Assembly: GCF_051106095.1 (NCBI RefSeq) | Contig: NC_135787.1 | Coordinates: 170,213,001-170,277,000 of the forward strand | Direction of reading: 5' to 3' | DNA from: Pogona vitticeps | Lineage: Eukaryota; Chordata; Lepidosauria; Squamata; Agamidae | Length of the DNA: 64,000 nt | Program-made: the position numbers and the translations under genes | The notes under the pieces: generated by a model | Database searches by the model: none | What the model saw: the letters and a program-made list of their open reading frames with translations, nothing else | What the model was told of the DNA's origin: nothing | In this document: in pieces, positions 53,201-58,325 of the stretch | Position numbering within the stretch: the stretch's first letter is position 1 | How the letters are laid out: the number at the start of each line of letters is the position of its first letter

Positions 53201-56186
53201 GAAAGTTAAAAATGGGAACAATCTTGTCATGGTTCATGAGAAGGCTAGAAATATCACATACTCTACTCAGTGCCAGTCCATAAGTAAAACTACTTCAGTT
53301 CTGCAACACCTTTTATTAAGAAGCCAACCAAAACAACATAAAATGCATATGCTCCTCAGTTTTCTACTATTCTTCATCAAGCTAAGTGGTACAAAAATTA
53401 AAGGATTAAAAAATGAGTTTCTTCCTTAAATTTTGGGTCCTTCCACACACACCCCCACCCAGGTTGCTTGGTAAAGAGTTTTAGAGGAGTGGTCCCCAAC
53501 CTTTTTAACCTCACGGACGGGTTGGGGAAGGCAGGGCACCCCCGCAGTCATGTGCATGCATGAAGGAGTGGGAGGGTGCTTATGCAGGCGCGCACTCATG
53601 CGCAAAGGGTGGCATGGCACTCATGTGGGCACGCGCACACTTGTGTGCAAGCACAAAAGGCAGCACCGTGCTCAGGAGGCACTTATACACATGCGCAACA
53701 GGGTGGGGGAATGCTCACACCGGCGCAGGTGCACACACTTGCACAAAAGGGCTGTGCAGGGGGGAGTGCATGCGGGGATTGGGGGGAGGTCTGTCTCCAT
53801 GGCCCGGTCTGGGCTCAGGCCACGGACCAGCACTGGGCCGCAGACCGGGGGTTGGGGACCTCTGTTCTAGAGAACTTAAGAGCCTGCAAACCTTTGCAGC
53901 ATTTTGGTTGGTCCCAAGGGAAGAGGCTGATTTTATACTACTAGATCTTAACAATTTATTGTTTAAGAATCCTTGTATTCTACACAATATGATACCGATT
54001 TTTTATTTCTAGCCCCCAGATTCCAATCCACAAAAGCAATGGTTCTCAACCTTGGGTAACCCAGATATTCTTGGACTGCAATTTTCCAGAAGCTGTGCTA
54101 GCTGAGGTTTCTGTAAGTTGCAGTGCAAGAACACCTGGGATACCCAAGGTTGGGAAATACTGCACAAGAGTACAGCTACAGCTTGGCATTGCATACCTTT
54201 TTGTCAACCCTCTCCTGCTCCCAAATTTAATATGGTTGTTCACATAGGGATACAAGATAGATAGCAGGCTAGTACACTGGGGGTGGGAAGGGGGGAAAGG
54301 TTACTTATAAAGACAGCATGCATTTTATTGCAAGATAAAGAAAGTATAATACTGTAAAATGATTAAGAGACAGCTTGCTTAAACAAAAAGAGGATAAATT
54401 GCACATTAGTGACAAAGATGGTAGGAAGGAAGGAAATACAAAAGTCTCCAGTTTGTCCACAAAACCGAATAAAACTGCGTAAAGAAGAATCACTGGAAAT
54501 AACACAGGTGCTCATAGGGGAAGAAAAAGAAAAATATACAGTGGGTAAATATTTATTTATTTACTTAATTTATATCCCACCGTTCTCCCAGCGAAGGGCA
54601 TAAAAGAGAGGACTGATTCCTCATTTGTACGTATAAGAAGAACATCCCTTCTCAGATTACAAGTGCACTGAGGATGAACATGAAGCAAGTTACACTGTGT
54701 TCAGATGAGGGGGCCTTGTTATCCAGGAAATACAGAACTGGAGCCGAGACACCCTTAGGAATGTTCTAAGGATACTGTATTGGGAGGATTCTACTTGTGC
54801 CATCAGGTTGTTTCAGACTTAAACTGACCCTATAATCTCTGGAAGGTCCTCTCCATTAACAGTCCTGCTCAGTTCTTGCAAACTCATGGTTGTGACTTCT
54901 TCTACTGAATTAATTCATCTCATATTTGGTCTTCTTTTCCTACTGTCTTCAACATTTCACCATTGTAGTCTTCACCAGTGACTCCTCTCTTATTATTTAA
55001 TTTCCTTTTATTTAAAATATTTTATTTTATTTAAAATACTTATTTGCCCCCTTTCTCCTGAAGGATCCAAGGCAGCTTACCGTATTTAAAAGAAGTAAAG
55101 TTAAAAGCCAAGTAATAAATTATCACCTTTAAAAGGCAGTAAACAAATACATTAAAACTACTACTAGGAACAATATTAAAACCACAAGTACTGTACAAAC
55201 AAAGAATAAAATGCTCCCTTAAAAATCCCCTTGGTCTTCTGAGATGCCCAAAGATATGATCGGAATGGGCACAATAAGAAAGGAATGTGCTAGGCTCTGG
55301 TATTTCCATCATCCGTATCTCTTGGCAACCTTGTTTTTCCTAACTGGAACTATTTGGGTCTTAAAATAAAATATGCACGCATTCAAATAATGAAAGCAAT
55401 ATATAATATAATGCAGCACCTCCCAAAAGCCCTGTTTCTCAAGACGCCCAGTAAAGATAAACATCAGATAAAGCCAACGCAGTTTTTAAAACCAGGAAAA
55501 ATCAGATTTTAAAAATGAATTTGTATTTCAGACCTAACAGAAACTCGCAATGGTTGTTGTGGGTTTTTCGGGCTCTTTGGCCGTGTTCTGAAGGTTGCTC
55601 TTCCTGACGTTTCGCCAATCTCTGTGGCCGGCGTCTTCAGAGGACTGGAGTAGGAACTCTGTCCATGCTCTGTTGGTGTTTGTTGGATAATATTTATAGC
55701 TGTGGGAACGGCTTTTTGCTTTCTGAAGATGCCGGCCACAGAGACTGGCGAAACGTCAGGAAGAACAACCTTCAGAACACGGCCAAAGAGCCCGAAAAAC
55801 CTATAAGAACCATCAGATCCCGGCCGTGAAAGCCTTGGCGAATACAGAGAACCTCGCAATATCTATCATCACACGTGATAATCCGGAGGCGGCTCCCGAA
55901 GCATTTCAAGAACAATAGAAGACACCCCCCACCCTCCCAATGCACTCCAACGGCCGTTCCGGGTTCGCGGTTAGAGCAGACCATGAAGTCTCGACGGATG
56001 GAGGGGGAGGGGCGTTACCCCGAGGGGTAACGAGGGCAGAGTACCGTTCCCCAGGGGGCGTTCCCGTTAAGGAGAGGCGGGGGCGGAGGAGGGAAATGGC
56101 TCGTTTACCTGCTCACTGAAGCAGCTCAGGACGCTCTCGGCCTCGTCGCACGCTCTGACAGCCGCCAGGGCCGCTTCCAGCGCCAT
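19372..56186 (-). CDS. RIC8B: RIC8B (synembryn-B), complete gene, 10 coding exons
   Basis: Join of ten exons on the minus strand (listed separately) giving a 536-residue protein. Ric-8B is a cytosolic armadillo/HEAT-type alpha-solenoid that folds and stabilises nascent G-alpha-s and G-alpha-olf and acts as a guanine-nucleotide exchange factor on them. Signatures seen: RILSRDK near residue 70, [18 protein letters not shown] at about 160-177, [17 protein letters not shown] in exon 7, [18 protein letters not shown] at about 415-432, an acidic [12 protein letters not shown] at 443-454, and [20 protein letters not shown] before the tail. The exon 3 and exon 8 residues fit RIC8B as I remember it better than RIC8A. 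All introns are GT-AG and phases match. Introns 1-9 are about 5.2, 4.8, 1.2, 11.9, 4.7, 0.9, 0.7, 0.8 and 5.0 kb. The full-length mammalian form is, from memory, about 560 residues; the difference is mostly a shorter loop in exon 5. No break was seen. Confidence 0.96.
20885..21000. repeat. Dispersed repeat, TTTATACCCCGCC family
   Basis: TTTATTTAATTTATACCCCG CCTATCTGGAC... then CTAGGCGGGCTATG. Similar blocks (TTTATYYCACCKTTCTC, CCAAGGCAGCTTAC) appear at 34443-34560, 54548-54600 and 55005-55090. It lies in RIC8B intron 9. Confidence 0.5.
21424..21587. mobile_element. hAT-type element, left-truncated (GGTCCCCAACC family)
   Basis: Ends GGTTGGGGACCTCTG after GGCACTGGGCCACGGACTGG, matching the right half of the complete copy at 53487-53864. 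The left terminal repeat is absent. Confidence 0.75.
22761..23097. mobile_element. hAT-type non-autonomous element with target duplication
   Basis: Left end CAGCGATGCCAAACCTATGG, right end AAAAAGGTTTGCCATCACTG. Flanks CTCTAGAT (22753-22760) and CCCTAGAT (23098-23105) differ at one base. Family of 13200-13557. Lies in intron 9, only 17 bases from the next hAT copy. Confidence 0.88.
23115..23301. mobile_element. hAT-type element (GGTCCCCAACC family) with target duplication
   Basis: Left end CAGAGGTCCCC, right end AAAAGGTTGGGGACTACTG, flanks ATCTACCG and ATCTACTG (7 of 8). Internal block TGGCCTTGGCAG repeated twice. Shorter than the 378-bp copy at 53487-53864, which it faces in the opposite orientation. 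Confidence 0.85.
23741..24095. mobile_element. TA-flanked MITE with ATTTTTCCGTGTATAA ends
   Basis: Left TACCACATTTTTCCGTGTAT, right TTATAAACGGAAAAATATGG followed by TA; the ends are inverted copies with few mismatches. Internal CTTTTGCGAAGGC / GCCTTTTGCCAAGGC blocks also pair. The same family is at 51827-52650. Lies in intron 9. Confidence 0.75.
24472..24591 (-). CDS. RIC8B: RIC8B coding exon 9 (residues 460-499), 120 nt, skippable in frame
   Basis: Acceptor preceded by a long pyrimidine tract (CTCTGCTCCACCCCCAG) then CATTAACC; donor TCTAG|GTAATG. It reads [20 protein letters not shown] then [19 protein letters not shown]. The length is 120 nt and both flanking junctions fall after codon position two, so skipping removes 40 residues without a frameshift. 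This is the exon missing in the mammalian Ric-8B delta-9 isoform. The donor GTAATG is weaker than the usual GTAAGT. Confidence 0.95.
24863..25188. mobile_element. Foldback hAT-like MITE in RIC8B intron 8
   Basis: Ends TAGAGATGGAGGTATTCGTA and TACAAATACCCCCATCTCA are inverted repeats. Inside, long arms pair: GCAGGCTCTGCGCTCCCTTC and GTCGACTAGTCACTC on the left against GAGTGACTAGTCGAC and GCGAGCGCAGAGCCTGC on the right. It fills about 40 percent of the 805-bp intron before exon 9. Confidence 0.75.
25397..25541 (-). CDS. RIC8B: RIC8B coding exon 8 (residues 412-459), with the acidic CK2-type motif
   Basis: 145 nt between CTTGGCAG|TTGACA and CCAAA|GTATGA. It reads [20 protein letters not shown], then [20 protein letters not shown] and EEYKSAKP. 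Ser444 and Thr449 by this numbering sit in the same spacing as the two casein kinase 2 sites described in mammalian Ric-8A, so phosphorylation here is expected by homology rather than shown. Ends two bases into an asparagine codon. Confidence 0.96.
26275..26419 (-). CDS. RIC8B: RIC8B coding exon 7 (residues 364-411, first base of 412)
   Basis: 145 nt between CATTTAG|GTGTTG and AGAGAG|GTACAG. It reads [20 protein letters not shown], then [20 protein letters not shown] and LFVLCKER, with one base of the next valine codon. This is among the best conserved parts of the Ric-8 family (shared with Ric-8A). Ends in phase 1. Confidence 0.96.
27285..27380 (-). CDS. RIC8B: RIC8B coding exon 6 (residues 332-363)
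   Basis: 96 nt between TTTTAG|GGGAGT and CAG|GTGAGT. It reads [20 protein letters not shown] then [12 protein letters not shown]. Both ends are in phase 0. Mammalian Ric-8B has LTECSRAHRNIRKF here; this copy has an arginine/cysteine pair (TRCCRS) instead, a conservative-looking change in a conserved helix. Confidence 0.95.
27798..28003 (-). mobile_element. RTE-BovB LINE, 3' end fragment
   Basis: Minus-strand frame reads [40 protein letters not shown] and [19 protein letters not shown], the C-terminal end of BovB ORF2, followed by the BovB 3' end GGGTCACGAAGAGTTGGACA TGACTAAACGACACGCCG. 5'-truncated, as is usual for LINEs. Lies in intron 5. Confidence 0.92.
28690..28790 (-). repeat. Penelope-like 3' end remnant
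   Basis: Minus strand: GTGGATTTGTCCATGAAAGC TCACATTAAAAAACATAAAA GTTAGTCTTTAAGGTGATAC. Same block order as 4196-4425 and 12893-12970. Confidence 0.5.
29667..30097. mobile_element. TA-flanked MITE (pogo/mariner-like), complete ends
   Basis: Starts CAGTGGTACCTCACTAGATG and ends CATGCAGGGCACCACTG, flanked by TA on both sides. It has internal repeats of GACGATGATTT and GCTTCGCAARA type. No transposase. Related left end at 1740. Confidence 0.8.
30340..30613. mobile_element. TA-flanked MITE, CAGTGGACCCTCGACTT family
   Basis: Starts CAGTGGACCCTCGACTTGCA and ends TAGAGGGTCCACTG; TA flanks on both sides. The body repeats CGACTTRCAGACTTTTC and CGACTTGCAGCCA. The CAGTGGACCCTCG-type end is typical of pogo/Tigger relatives. 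Lies 242 bp from the previous element in intron 5. Confidence 0.85.
31335..31480 (+). repeat. tRNA-derived SINE with TTG/ATT tail
   Basis: GATGGACAGCTCAGTGGCAA (box A), GGGGAGTTCGATTCCCCACT (box B), then CAGAAAGTCCTTTCTAGCTC and a TTGTTGTTATTATTATT tail. Complete head-to-tail order. Lies in intron 5. Confidence 0.85.
32065..32227 (-). CDS. RIC8B: RIC8B coding exon 5 (residues 277-331), with a shortened loop
   Basis: 163 nt, acceptor CTTTCAG|CAATGC and donor AAG|GTATGA. It reads [20 protein letters not shown], a polar linker ([18 protein letters not shown]), then [17 protein letters not shown]. Against the mammalian protein as I recall it, the linker between the LDVLI helix and YNGMN is about 20 residues shorter. 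This length difference accounts for most of the gap between 536 and about 560 residues. Ends in phase 0. Confidence 0.93.
32658..33023. mobile_element. hAT-type foldback element with perfect 8-bp target duplication
   Basis: Ends TAGAGATGGGCACAAACCTC and AACCGAGGTTTATGCCCATC TCTA are inverted repeats, and both flanks are GTAAGGAT (32650-32657 and 33024-33031) without mismatch. The body pairs loosely (CACCAGCTGGTG, GAGGAGGAGA). Lies in intron 4, about 430 bp upstream of exon 5. Confidence 0.88.
33032..34440. other. Intron 4, nothing recognised
   Basis: A/T-rich intronic sequence with no repeat or motif that I recognise. Confidence 0.5.
34443..34920. repeat. Dispersed repeat (ACCCAAGGCAGCTTACA ... 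GGTGGGACCGAGAG)
   Basis: Begins TTTTATTCCACCTTTCTCTT and AGGACCCAAGGCAGCTTACA, continues through an A-rich block and AACAGAGAAGGCCCTCTCGT, GTGGTGGGACCGAGAG and AGGCCTATAGAGGGAGGACT. This is a repeat common in squamates whose class I cannot name with certainty (LINE 3' end or SINE-like). A partial copy is at 55005-55270. Confidence 0.5.
35663..36105 (+). repeat. Dispersed repeat ending in CATAGTCTCTCGAGACTGAA
   Basis: Runs from GGAAGGCAGCCCATCTAGGA through TCATGCTCTGGAGAGGAGAC to TTACCATAGTCTCTCGAGAC TGAAGGATGCC. The last about 95 bases recur in inverse orientation at 39981-40065 in the same intron. Class unknown. Confidence 0.55.
36106..37786. other. Intron 4, mostly unrecognised
   Basis: No gene seen. 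An old dispersed-repeat scrap with CTAATTCAATGGGTCTACTC lies at 36725-36780, related to those at 43364-43460, 59040-59270 and 63655-63800. Confidence 0.45.
37787..38336. mobile_element. hAT (Charlie-like ends) element with perfect 8-bp target duplication
   Basis: Left end CAGTGGTTCTTAACGTGGGC, right end AAAAAGGTTAAGAACCACTG. Flanks AGTTATGT at 37779-37786 and 38337-38344 are identical. The body is G-rich near the ends (GGGGGCGGTAG) and holds an AAAT microsatellite. No transposase frame. Confidence 0.9.
38168..38253. repeat. (AAAT)n microsatellite
   Basis: About twenty AAAT units with one ATAAATA irregularity, inside the hAT element at 37787-38336. Confidence 0.95.
38464..38605 (+). mobile_element. 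RTE-type LINE C-terminal scrap
   Basis: A plus-strand frame gives a degenerate [25 protein letters not shown], matching the YFGHIMRR.DSLEKTLMLGK.EG block of BovB/RTE-type ORF2. Very decayed. Confidence 0.45.
39981..40065 (-). repeat. Inverse partial copy of the 35663-36105 repeat
   Basis: Plus strand CATAGGCATCCTTCAGTCTC GAAACTCTATGGTAACATGC ... TCCTCTCCAGAGCATGAAGC is the reverse complement of 36015-36097 with some differences. Confidence 0.65.
40343..41888. mobile_element. hAT-like element with a nested BovB, with target duplication
   Basis: Left end CAGGGGTTAGGGAACTTTTT ACC; right end GGGGTAATTTACCCCTGTAC CCCGACCTATG. Reverse-complemented, the right end matches the left at about 11 of 16 bases. 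Flanks CTCTAAGG (40335-40342) and ATCTAAGG (41889-41896) agree at 7 of 8. Interior has short ACCCCC/GGGGGT blocks, a (CT)n(CA)n run near 41484-41512 and no intact transposase. Lies in intron 4. Confidence 0.75.
40829..41412 (+). mobile_element. RTE-BovB LINE fragment, internally deleted, nested in a hAT-like element
   Basis: First part reads [60 protein letters not shown] and [12 protein letters not shown], i.e. RT fingers/palm. A second frame (about 41141-41412) reads [40 protein letters not shown] and [12 protein letters not shown], the post-catalytic part. The segment between, including the catalytic aspartate loop, is deleted, and a frame change joins them. Dead copy without 5' or 3' ends. 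Confidence 0.9.
42272..42396. mobile_element. Short hAT-like MITE, DTTTAAATCA family
   Basis: Left end CAGCATGGATAAAAATCAAT, right end ATGATTTAAATCCACCCTG. Flanks GCTGAAAT and GTAGAAAT agree at 6 of 8. Same family as 11932-12048, opposite orientation. Intron 4. Confidence 0.65.
44152..44246 (-). CDS. RIC8B: RIC8B coding exon 4 (residues 246-277)
   Basis: 95 nt, acceptor TATGTAG|AATGAC and donor CACAG|GTTGGT. It reads [20 protein letters not shown] then [11 protein letters not shown], followed by two bases of a serine codon completed in exon 5. This is the SHQFRVMAAVLRHCLL region of mammalian Ric-8B. Intron 3 before it is short (about 1.2 kb); intron 4 after it is the longest of the gene. Confidence 0.95.
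45407..46015 (-). CDS. RIC8B: RIC8B coding exon 3 (residues 43-245), the large ARM-repeat exon
   Basis: A 609-nt (203-codon) exon from TTTACAG|GAACTG to GAG|GTAAAA, both ends in phase 0. It starts [10 protein letters not shown] and ends [13 protein letters not shown]. It carries the first half of the alpha-solenoid, with the highly conserved helices around [52 protein letters not shown] and [13 protein letters not shown]. The open frame continues past both splice sites into intron, which should be trimmed. Confidence 0.97.
46610..46727. repeat. Palindromic hAT-MITE remnant
   Basis: GGATTACAATTCCCAGAAGC faces GAGAACTGTAGTCCAGAAAC across a short spacer, then CCCCAATTTTGGGAACAGCT. Same family as 54037-54162 and scraps at 11386-11482 and 61368-61440. 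Intron 2. Confidence 0.6.
48980..49265. mobile_element. hAT-type element with target duplication
   Basis: Left end CAGGTGTGGGCAATTAATTT, right end GGGCTGCACTTTGACCAGGT CTG. Flanks CTGTATAC (48972-48979) and CTCTATAC (49266-49273) differ at one base. The GGGGCCGAACTAACTTTACT and CGCGGGCCGGACAGGAGCGA blocks are typical of this family. Intron 2. Confidence 0.82.
49281..49416. mobile_element. Near-perfect palindromic hAT MITE with perfect 8-bp target duplication
   Basis: CAGTGGTGTCGAACTGTGGC GCTCCAGATGTTCTTGGACT ... faces its own reverse complement ending AGTTCGACACCACTG. Arms of about 60 bases are nearly identical around a short loop. Flanks are CTGTACAG on both sides (49273-49280 and 49417-49424). 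Intron 2, directly next to the hAT at 48980-49265. Confidence 0.92.
50858..50905 (-). CDS. RIC8B: RIC8B coding exon 2 (residues 27-42), a 48-nt micro-exon
   Basis: Acceptor ...CATCAG then sixteen codons reading [16 protein letters not shown], then donor GTAAGT. This matches the RATFKFE segment of vertebrate Ric-8B and joins in phase 0 to exon 1 and exon 3. The exon is too short to stand out as an open frame; it was found from the splice sites and the conserved peptide. Confidence 0.93.
51640..51742. repeat. Old dispersed repeat (GTCCCACTGAGTTTAGTGGG)
   Basis: AAGGAAGTCCCACTGAGTTT AGTGGGGTTTATGCCCAAGC AAGTATGCTCAGAATTGCAC follows a repeat frequent in squamates, with the CACTGARTTYARTGGG core. 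Class not certain. Confidence 0.55.
51827..52650. mobile_element. TA-flanked MITE (CCGTATTTTTCGGTGTATAA family), carrying a nested hAT
   Basis: Left end CCGTATTTTTCGGTGTATAA after TA, then GCATGTATAAGATGTCCCCC; right end TTTTATACATGGAAAAATAC with internal GTGTATAAGACAACCCTCAT. Same family as 23741-24095. The middle holds the hAT at 52122-52453. Intron 1, downstream of exon 1 by about 3.5 kb. Confidence 0.7.
52122..52453. mobile_element. hAT-type element nested in the TA-flanked MITE
   Basis: Left end CAGTGATGGCGAACCTTTTT GAACC, right end CGAGCTTTCACTG. Flanks GCCTATAC (52114-52121) and GCCTACAC (52454-52461) agree at 7 of 8. Family of 13200-13557, with a different GC-rich body. Confidence 0.75.
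53487..53864. mobile_element. hAT-type element (GGTCCCCAACC family), full length with target duplication
   Basis: Left end GAGTGGTCCCCAACCTTTTT, right end CCGGGGGTTGGGGACCTCTG. Flanks TTTTAGAG (53479-53486) and TTCTAGAG (53865-53872) agree at 7 of 8. GC-rich body with GCGCACACTTGTGTGCAAGC. 378 bp, no transposase. Intron 1. Confidence 0.88.
54037..54162. mobile_element. Palindromic hAT MITE with target duplication
   Basis: CAATGGTTCTCAACCTTGGG TAACCCAGATATTCTTGGAC ... faces GTGCAAGAACACCTGGGATA CCCAAGGTTGGGAAATACTG. Flanks CACAAAAG and CACAAGAG agree at 7 of 8. 126 bp, intron 1. Confidence 0.88.
54785..54990 (-). mobile_element. LINE 3' end fragment, RTE-like or related
   Basis: Minus strand: GAAGACCAAATATGAGATGA..., CATGAGTTTGCAAGAACTGA GCAGGACTGTTAATGGAGAG, then GGGTCAGTTTAAGTCTGAAA CAACCTGATGGCAC. 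This is the layout of the tail whose intact form ends GGGTCGCTATAAGTCG...CTTGATGGCAC, used also by lizard SINEs. Decayed. Confidence 0.5.
55005..55270. repeat. Partial copy of the 34443-34920 dispersed repeat
   Basis: TTGCCCCCTTTCTCCTGAAG GATCCAAGGCAGCTTACCGT, an A-rich block with ATTAAAACTACTACTAGGAA, then TAAAAATCCCCTTGGTCTTC. Confidence 0.5.
55553..55803. repeat. Inverted pair of hammerhead-like repeat arms (Penelope-like)
   Basis: Right arm, plus strand 55723-55802: CTGAAGATGCCGGCCACAGA GACTGGCGAAACGTCAGGAA, then ACCTTCAGAACACGGCCAAA. The left arm (55553-55640) is its reverse complement with only a few differences, 82 bases away. CTGAAGA + GC-rich stem + GCGAAACGTC is arranged like a type I hammerhead ribozyme core (CUGANGA...GAAAC...), a motif known from Penelope-like retroelements. 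No protein part is present. It lies at the start of intron 1, about 300 bp from exon 1. Confidence 0.65.
56109..56186 (-). CDS. RIC8B: RIC8B coding exon 1 (residues 1-26)
   Basis: Begins at ATG 56186-56184 and reads [20 protein letters not shown] then SCFSEQ, ending CAG|GTAAAC. The context of the ATG (A at -3, G at +4) is a strong Kozak match, and no ATG occurs on the minus strand in the roughly 270 bases upstream. Length and pattern fit the mammalian N-terminus (short helix with an alanine/arginine core) although the sequence is diverged. Ends in phase 0. The open frame runs further upstream only to non-ATG codons, so I take this ATG as the start. Confidence 0.85.
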
Positions 56187-56560
56187 TGTGGAGAGCAGCG
56201 GGGCCCGGGCGGACTCGTTCCGCTCTTCCTCGCCAGTGTGCGCCGTCGCCGCGGTAACGGGCTCTTCGGCTCTCAGGAGTGGCAACAGGAGCCTCTCTTT
56301 TCCTGACCTTTTTACCTTTCACCTCAGATGACGCCACGGGGAAGACAGCCGCCGGGCGTTGCGGAGCAAATATGTTCCCCCGATTGGCTGCCAGGGTGCC
56401 GAGGGGGCGGGGACGTCTGCTGCTATTGGCTGGATTCTGTTTCAGGGAGAGGGAGTACGAGAGAGATAGGCGAGGCCGCTTTCAGGGAGAACTACGTTTC
56501 CCGGCAAGCTTTGCGTCCCGCTTAAGAAAGGGTCTGTGGCTGGGGCGGTGGTAGCTCAAG
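56187..56560 (-). promoter_or_regulatory. RIC8B: RIC8B CpG-rich promoter and 5' UTR
   Basis: GC-rich, CpG-dense block directly upstream of the start codon, unlike the A/T-rich surroundings. On the minus strand there are CCAAT boxes at 56387-56383 and 56429-56425. The plus strand has a GC box (GGGGCGGGGA) near 56405-56414. At 56491-56515 is a 25-base match to the ZNF143/Staf SBS2 pattern, beginning ACTACGTTTCCC and ending TTTGCG. No TATA box is seen. The layout is that of a housekeeping TATA-less promoter. The transcription start is not fixed by the sequence. Confidence 0.7.
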
Positions 56561-57109
56561 GGAGGGGCGCTGTTCGGCAAAGCGGAAAAGAAACGGTCTC
56601 TTGAGATACTCGAATAACAATTATTCTTTGTTTCTAATTCTTAAGATCGCTGATAGAGACAAAGGGATTCTGTCCGATTATTATCCCATATTAATTTATC
56701 CGGATGTCCCTCTGAATTAAACAGTGTTTACTTCTAAATGCGCAGTTATAAGATTGCGAGTAAATAAGGTGAGGTTCATCTTGCAGTGAACTATGGTGCC
56801 TGTTCCTTCAACTCCTATTCCAACGTCTTATCTCCTGAGTGGCATTTGATTACCTGACAAAGAGTTCATACCAACAAGGTGTCGGACAAAGGAAAATAAA
56901 GAAAGCTTATTTCTAGTGCAAAGTACTTATAATCCGTGTAACAAGTATAGTAAGTGAAAATAGCCTCGATTTATGAGCAGTGTTGCTCCGGTTTACAAGC
57001 TTTTCATATCTAATGCTGCCCCTCTTCATGGATTTTTTCCCCAACTGGGAAAAAAAAGCAATTTTTCAGAACTATCAAAATTAATGCATTTCCTCACACT
57101 GGCGAGGAG

Positions 57110-57144
57110 ATTCATTCATTCATTCATTCATTCATTCATTCATT
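57110..57144. repeat. (CATT)n microsatellite
   Basis: Eight or so CATT units, followed by GTCATTGTAAGTATATACAC and CCCATACAATGAAATTC, so it may be the tail of an old retroposon. Confidence 0.9.
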
Positions 57145-57309
57145 GTCATTGTAAGTATATACACAGTATACCCATACAATGAAATTCAGGTTGATCATTT
57201 TAAAAAACAACCTATTTGGTAGAATGGTATTAAAAGCAGAGCATAAGTTCCCTGTTGTTCTAAGTGGCTCAATACAGTATGGAGTACAATGGACACAGCA
57301 TCATCAGTA

Positions 57310-57811
57310 CAGTGGGGTCTTGACTTGAGAAAATCCGTATTGGAAGGCGGTTCTCAAGTCAAAAAGTTCTCAGGTCAAATCTGCATTTCCCATAGGAATG
57401 CATTGAAAACCATGTGATCCGTATCTGCTCTTTTCCGTCCATAGAAACTAATGGGAAGCTGCTATTCCGCCTTCGACCACTAGAGGGGGATATTTTGTTT
57501 CTTTTTTTCTTAGGTCAAGAAAGGTTCAGGGAAGGCAGGGAAGAGACAGTCCAGGCAGTACCAGGCAGTCTGAAGACTCCCAATCCACTCTCTAGATGCT
57601 GGGAGGAGTGAGGAAGCAGACAGGCACCCTTTTCACTGGCCAACAGTTAACTGAAAGTTCACATTTTGCACTTTCCCTGCCTCCCACGTGGGTTTTTTTC
57701 AGTTCTTAACTCAAATCTAAGTACTTAAGTCAAGTCAATATTTTCCTATGAGAGCGGTTCTTAAGTCAAAATGTTCTTAACTCAAGCCGTTCTTAAGTCA
57801 AGACCCCACTG
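57310..57811. mobile_element. TA-flanked MITE with 17-bp perfect terminal inverted repeats
   Basis: Both ends are CAGTGGGGTCTTGACTT, inverted and without mismatch, with TA on each side. Subterminal TTCTCAAGTCAAAAAGTTCT and TTCTTAAGTCAAAATGTTCT repeats lie just inside. The ends resemble pogo/Tigger relatives. 502 bp, upstream of RIC8B. No transposase. Confidence 0.9.
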
Positions 57812-58325
57812 TAGATCTATTTCTCCTGTATGCAAATTGCCATGGATCCAAAGAAGGTGGAAGTCTAGCCTTAATGTAATCCAGTACAAACATTTACTAG
57901 TTCATGATGAAATGGAAAACTGCAAGTTTTATGAGTTTCTTTGGCTTGCACTTTTCATGTAGGATGTTCTGACAGTAGTGTTAAGTTTTATAAATAGCTG
58001 CCCTTCCAAGTCTTAGTCTTCAATTTTTTTGACTGTAGTCCCTATTTGGATTAATGATTGGTTTCTCCATTATCAGTGTTAAAGTTGTGTAATTAATAGT
58101 TATGTAATTAATCAAGTTATGATGGAAGATACATGGCTTCATTGGAGGAATAGGAGACCTTTGGCTCTTGATGTTTTTAGTATAGGCAACAGTCAAGTCA
58201 TTTCAGGAACATTTGGAGGGCATAGTTTCTTCATGCCATCTAAGAGCCATTTGTACAGTGACAGATGTGCTGCCGACATTACTTCCACATGGCTGGGGCA
58301 GCACAGGAAGAAGATTCTAGATGAT

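Noticed and set aside
53550-54012. Open frames of 106-150 codons on the plus strand
   Set aside because: They lie inside the hAT element at 53487-53864 and reflect its GC-rich GCAC repeats.
19372-56186. RIC8A instead of RIC8B
   Set aside because: Exon 3 ([32 protein letters not shown]) and exon 8 ([25 protein letters not shown]) follow RIC8B as remembered, where RIC8A differs.
56067-56285. N-terminal extension of RIC8B upstream of the ATG at 56186
   Set aside because: The frame stays open, but its upstream beginning is a TTG, not ATG, and the extra residues do not resemble the Ric-8 N-terminus.
56113-56337. Upstream open frame overlapping the RIC8B start
   Set aside because: It begins with GTG rather than ATG and is a by-product of high GC content; no ATG exists on this strand in the 270 bases before the start.
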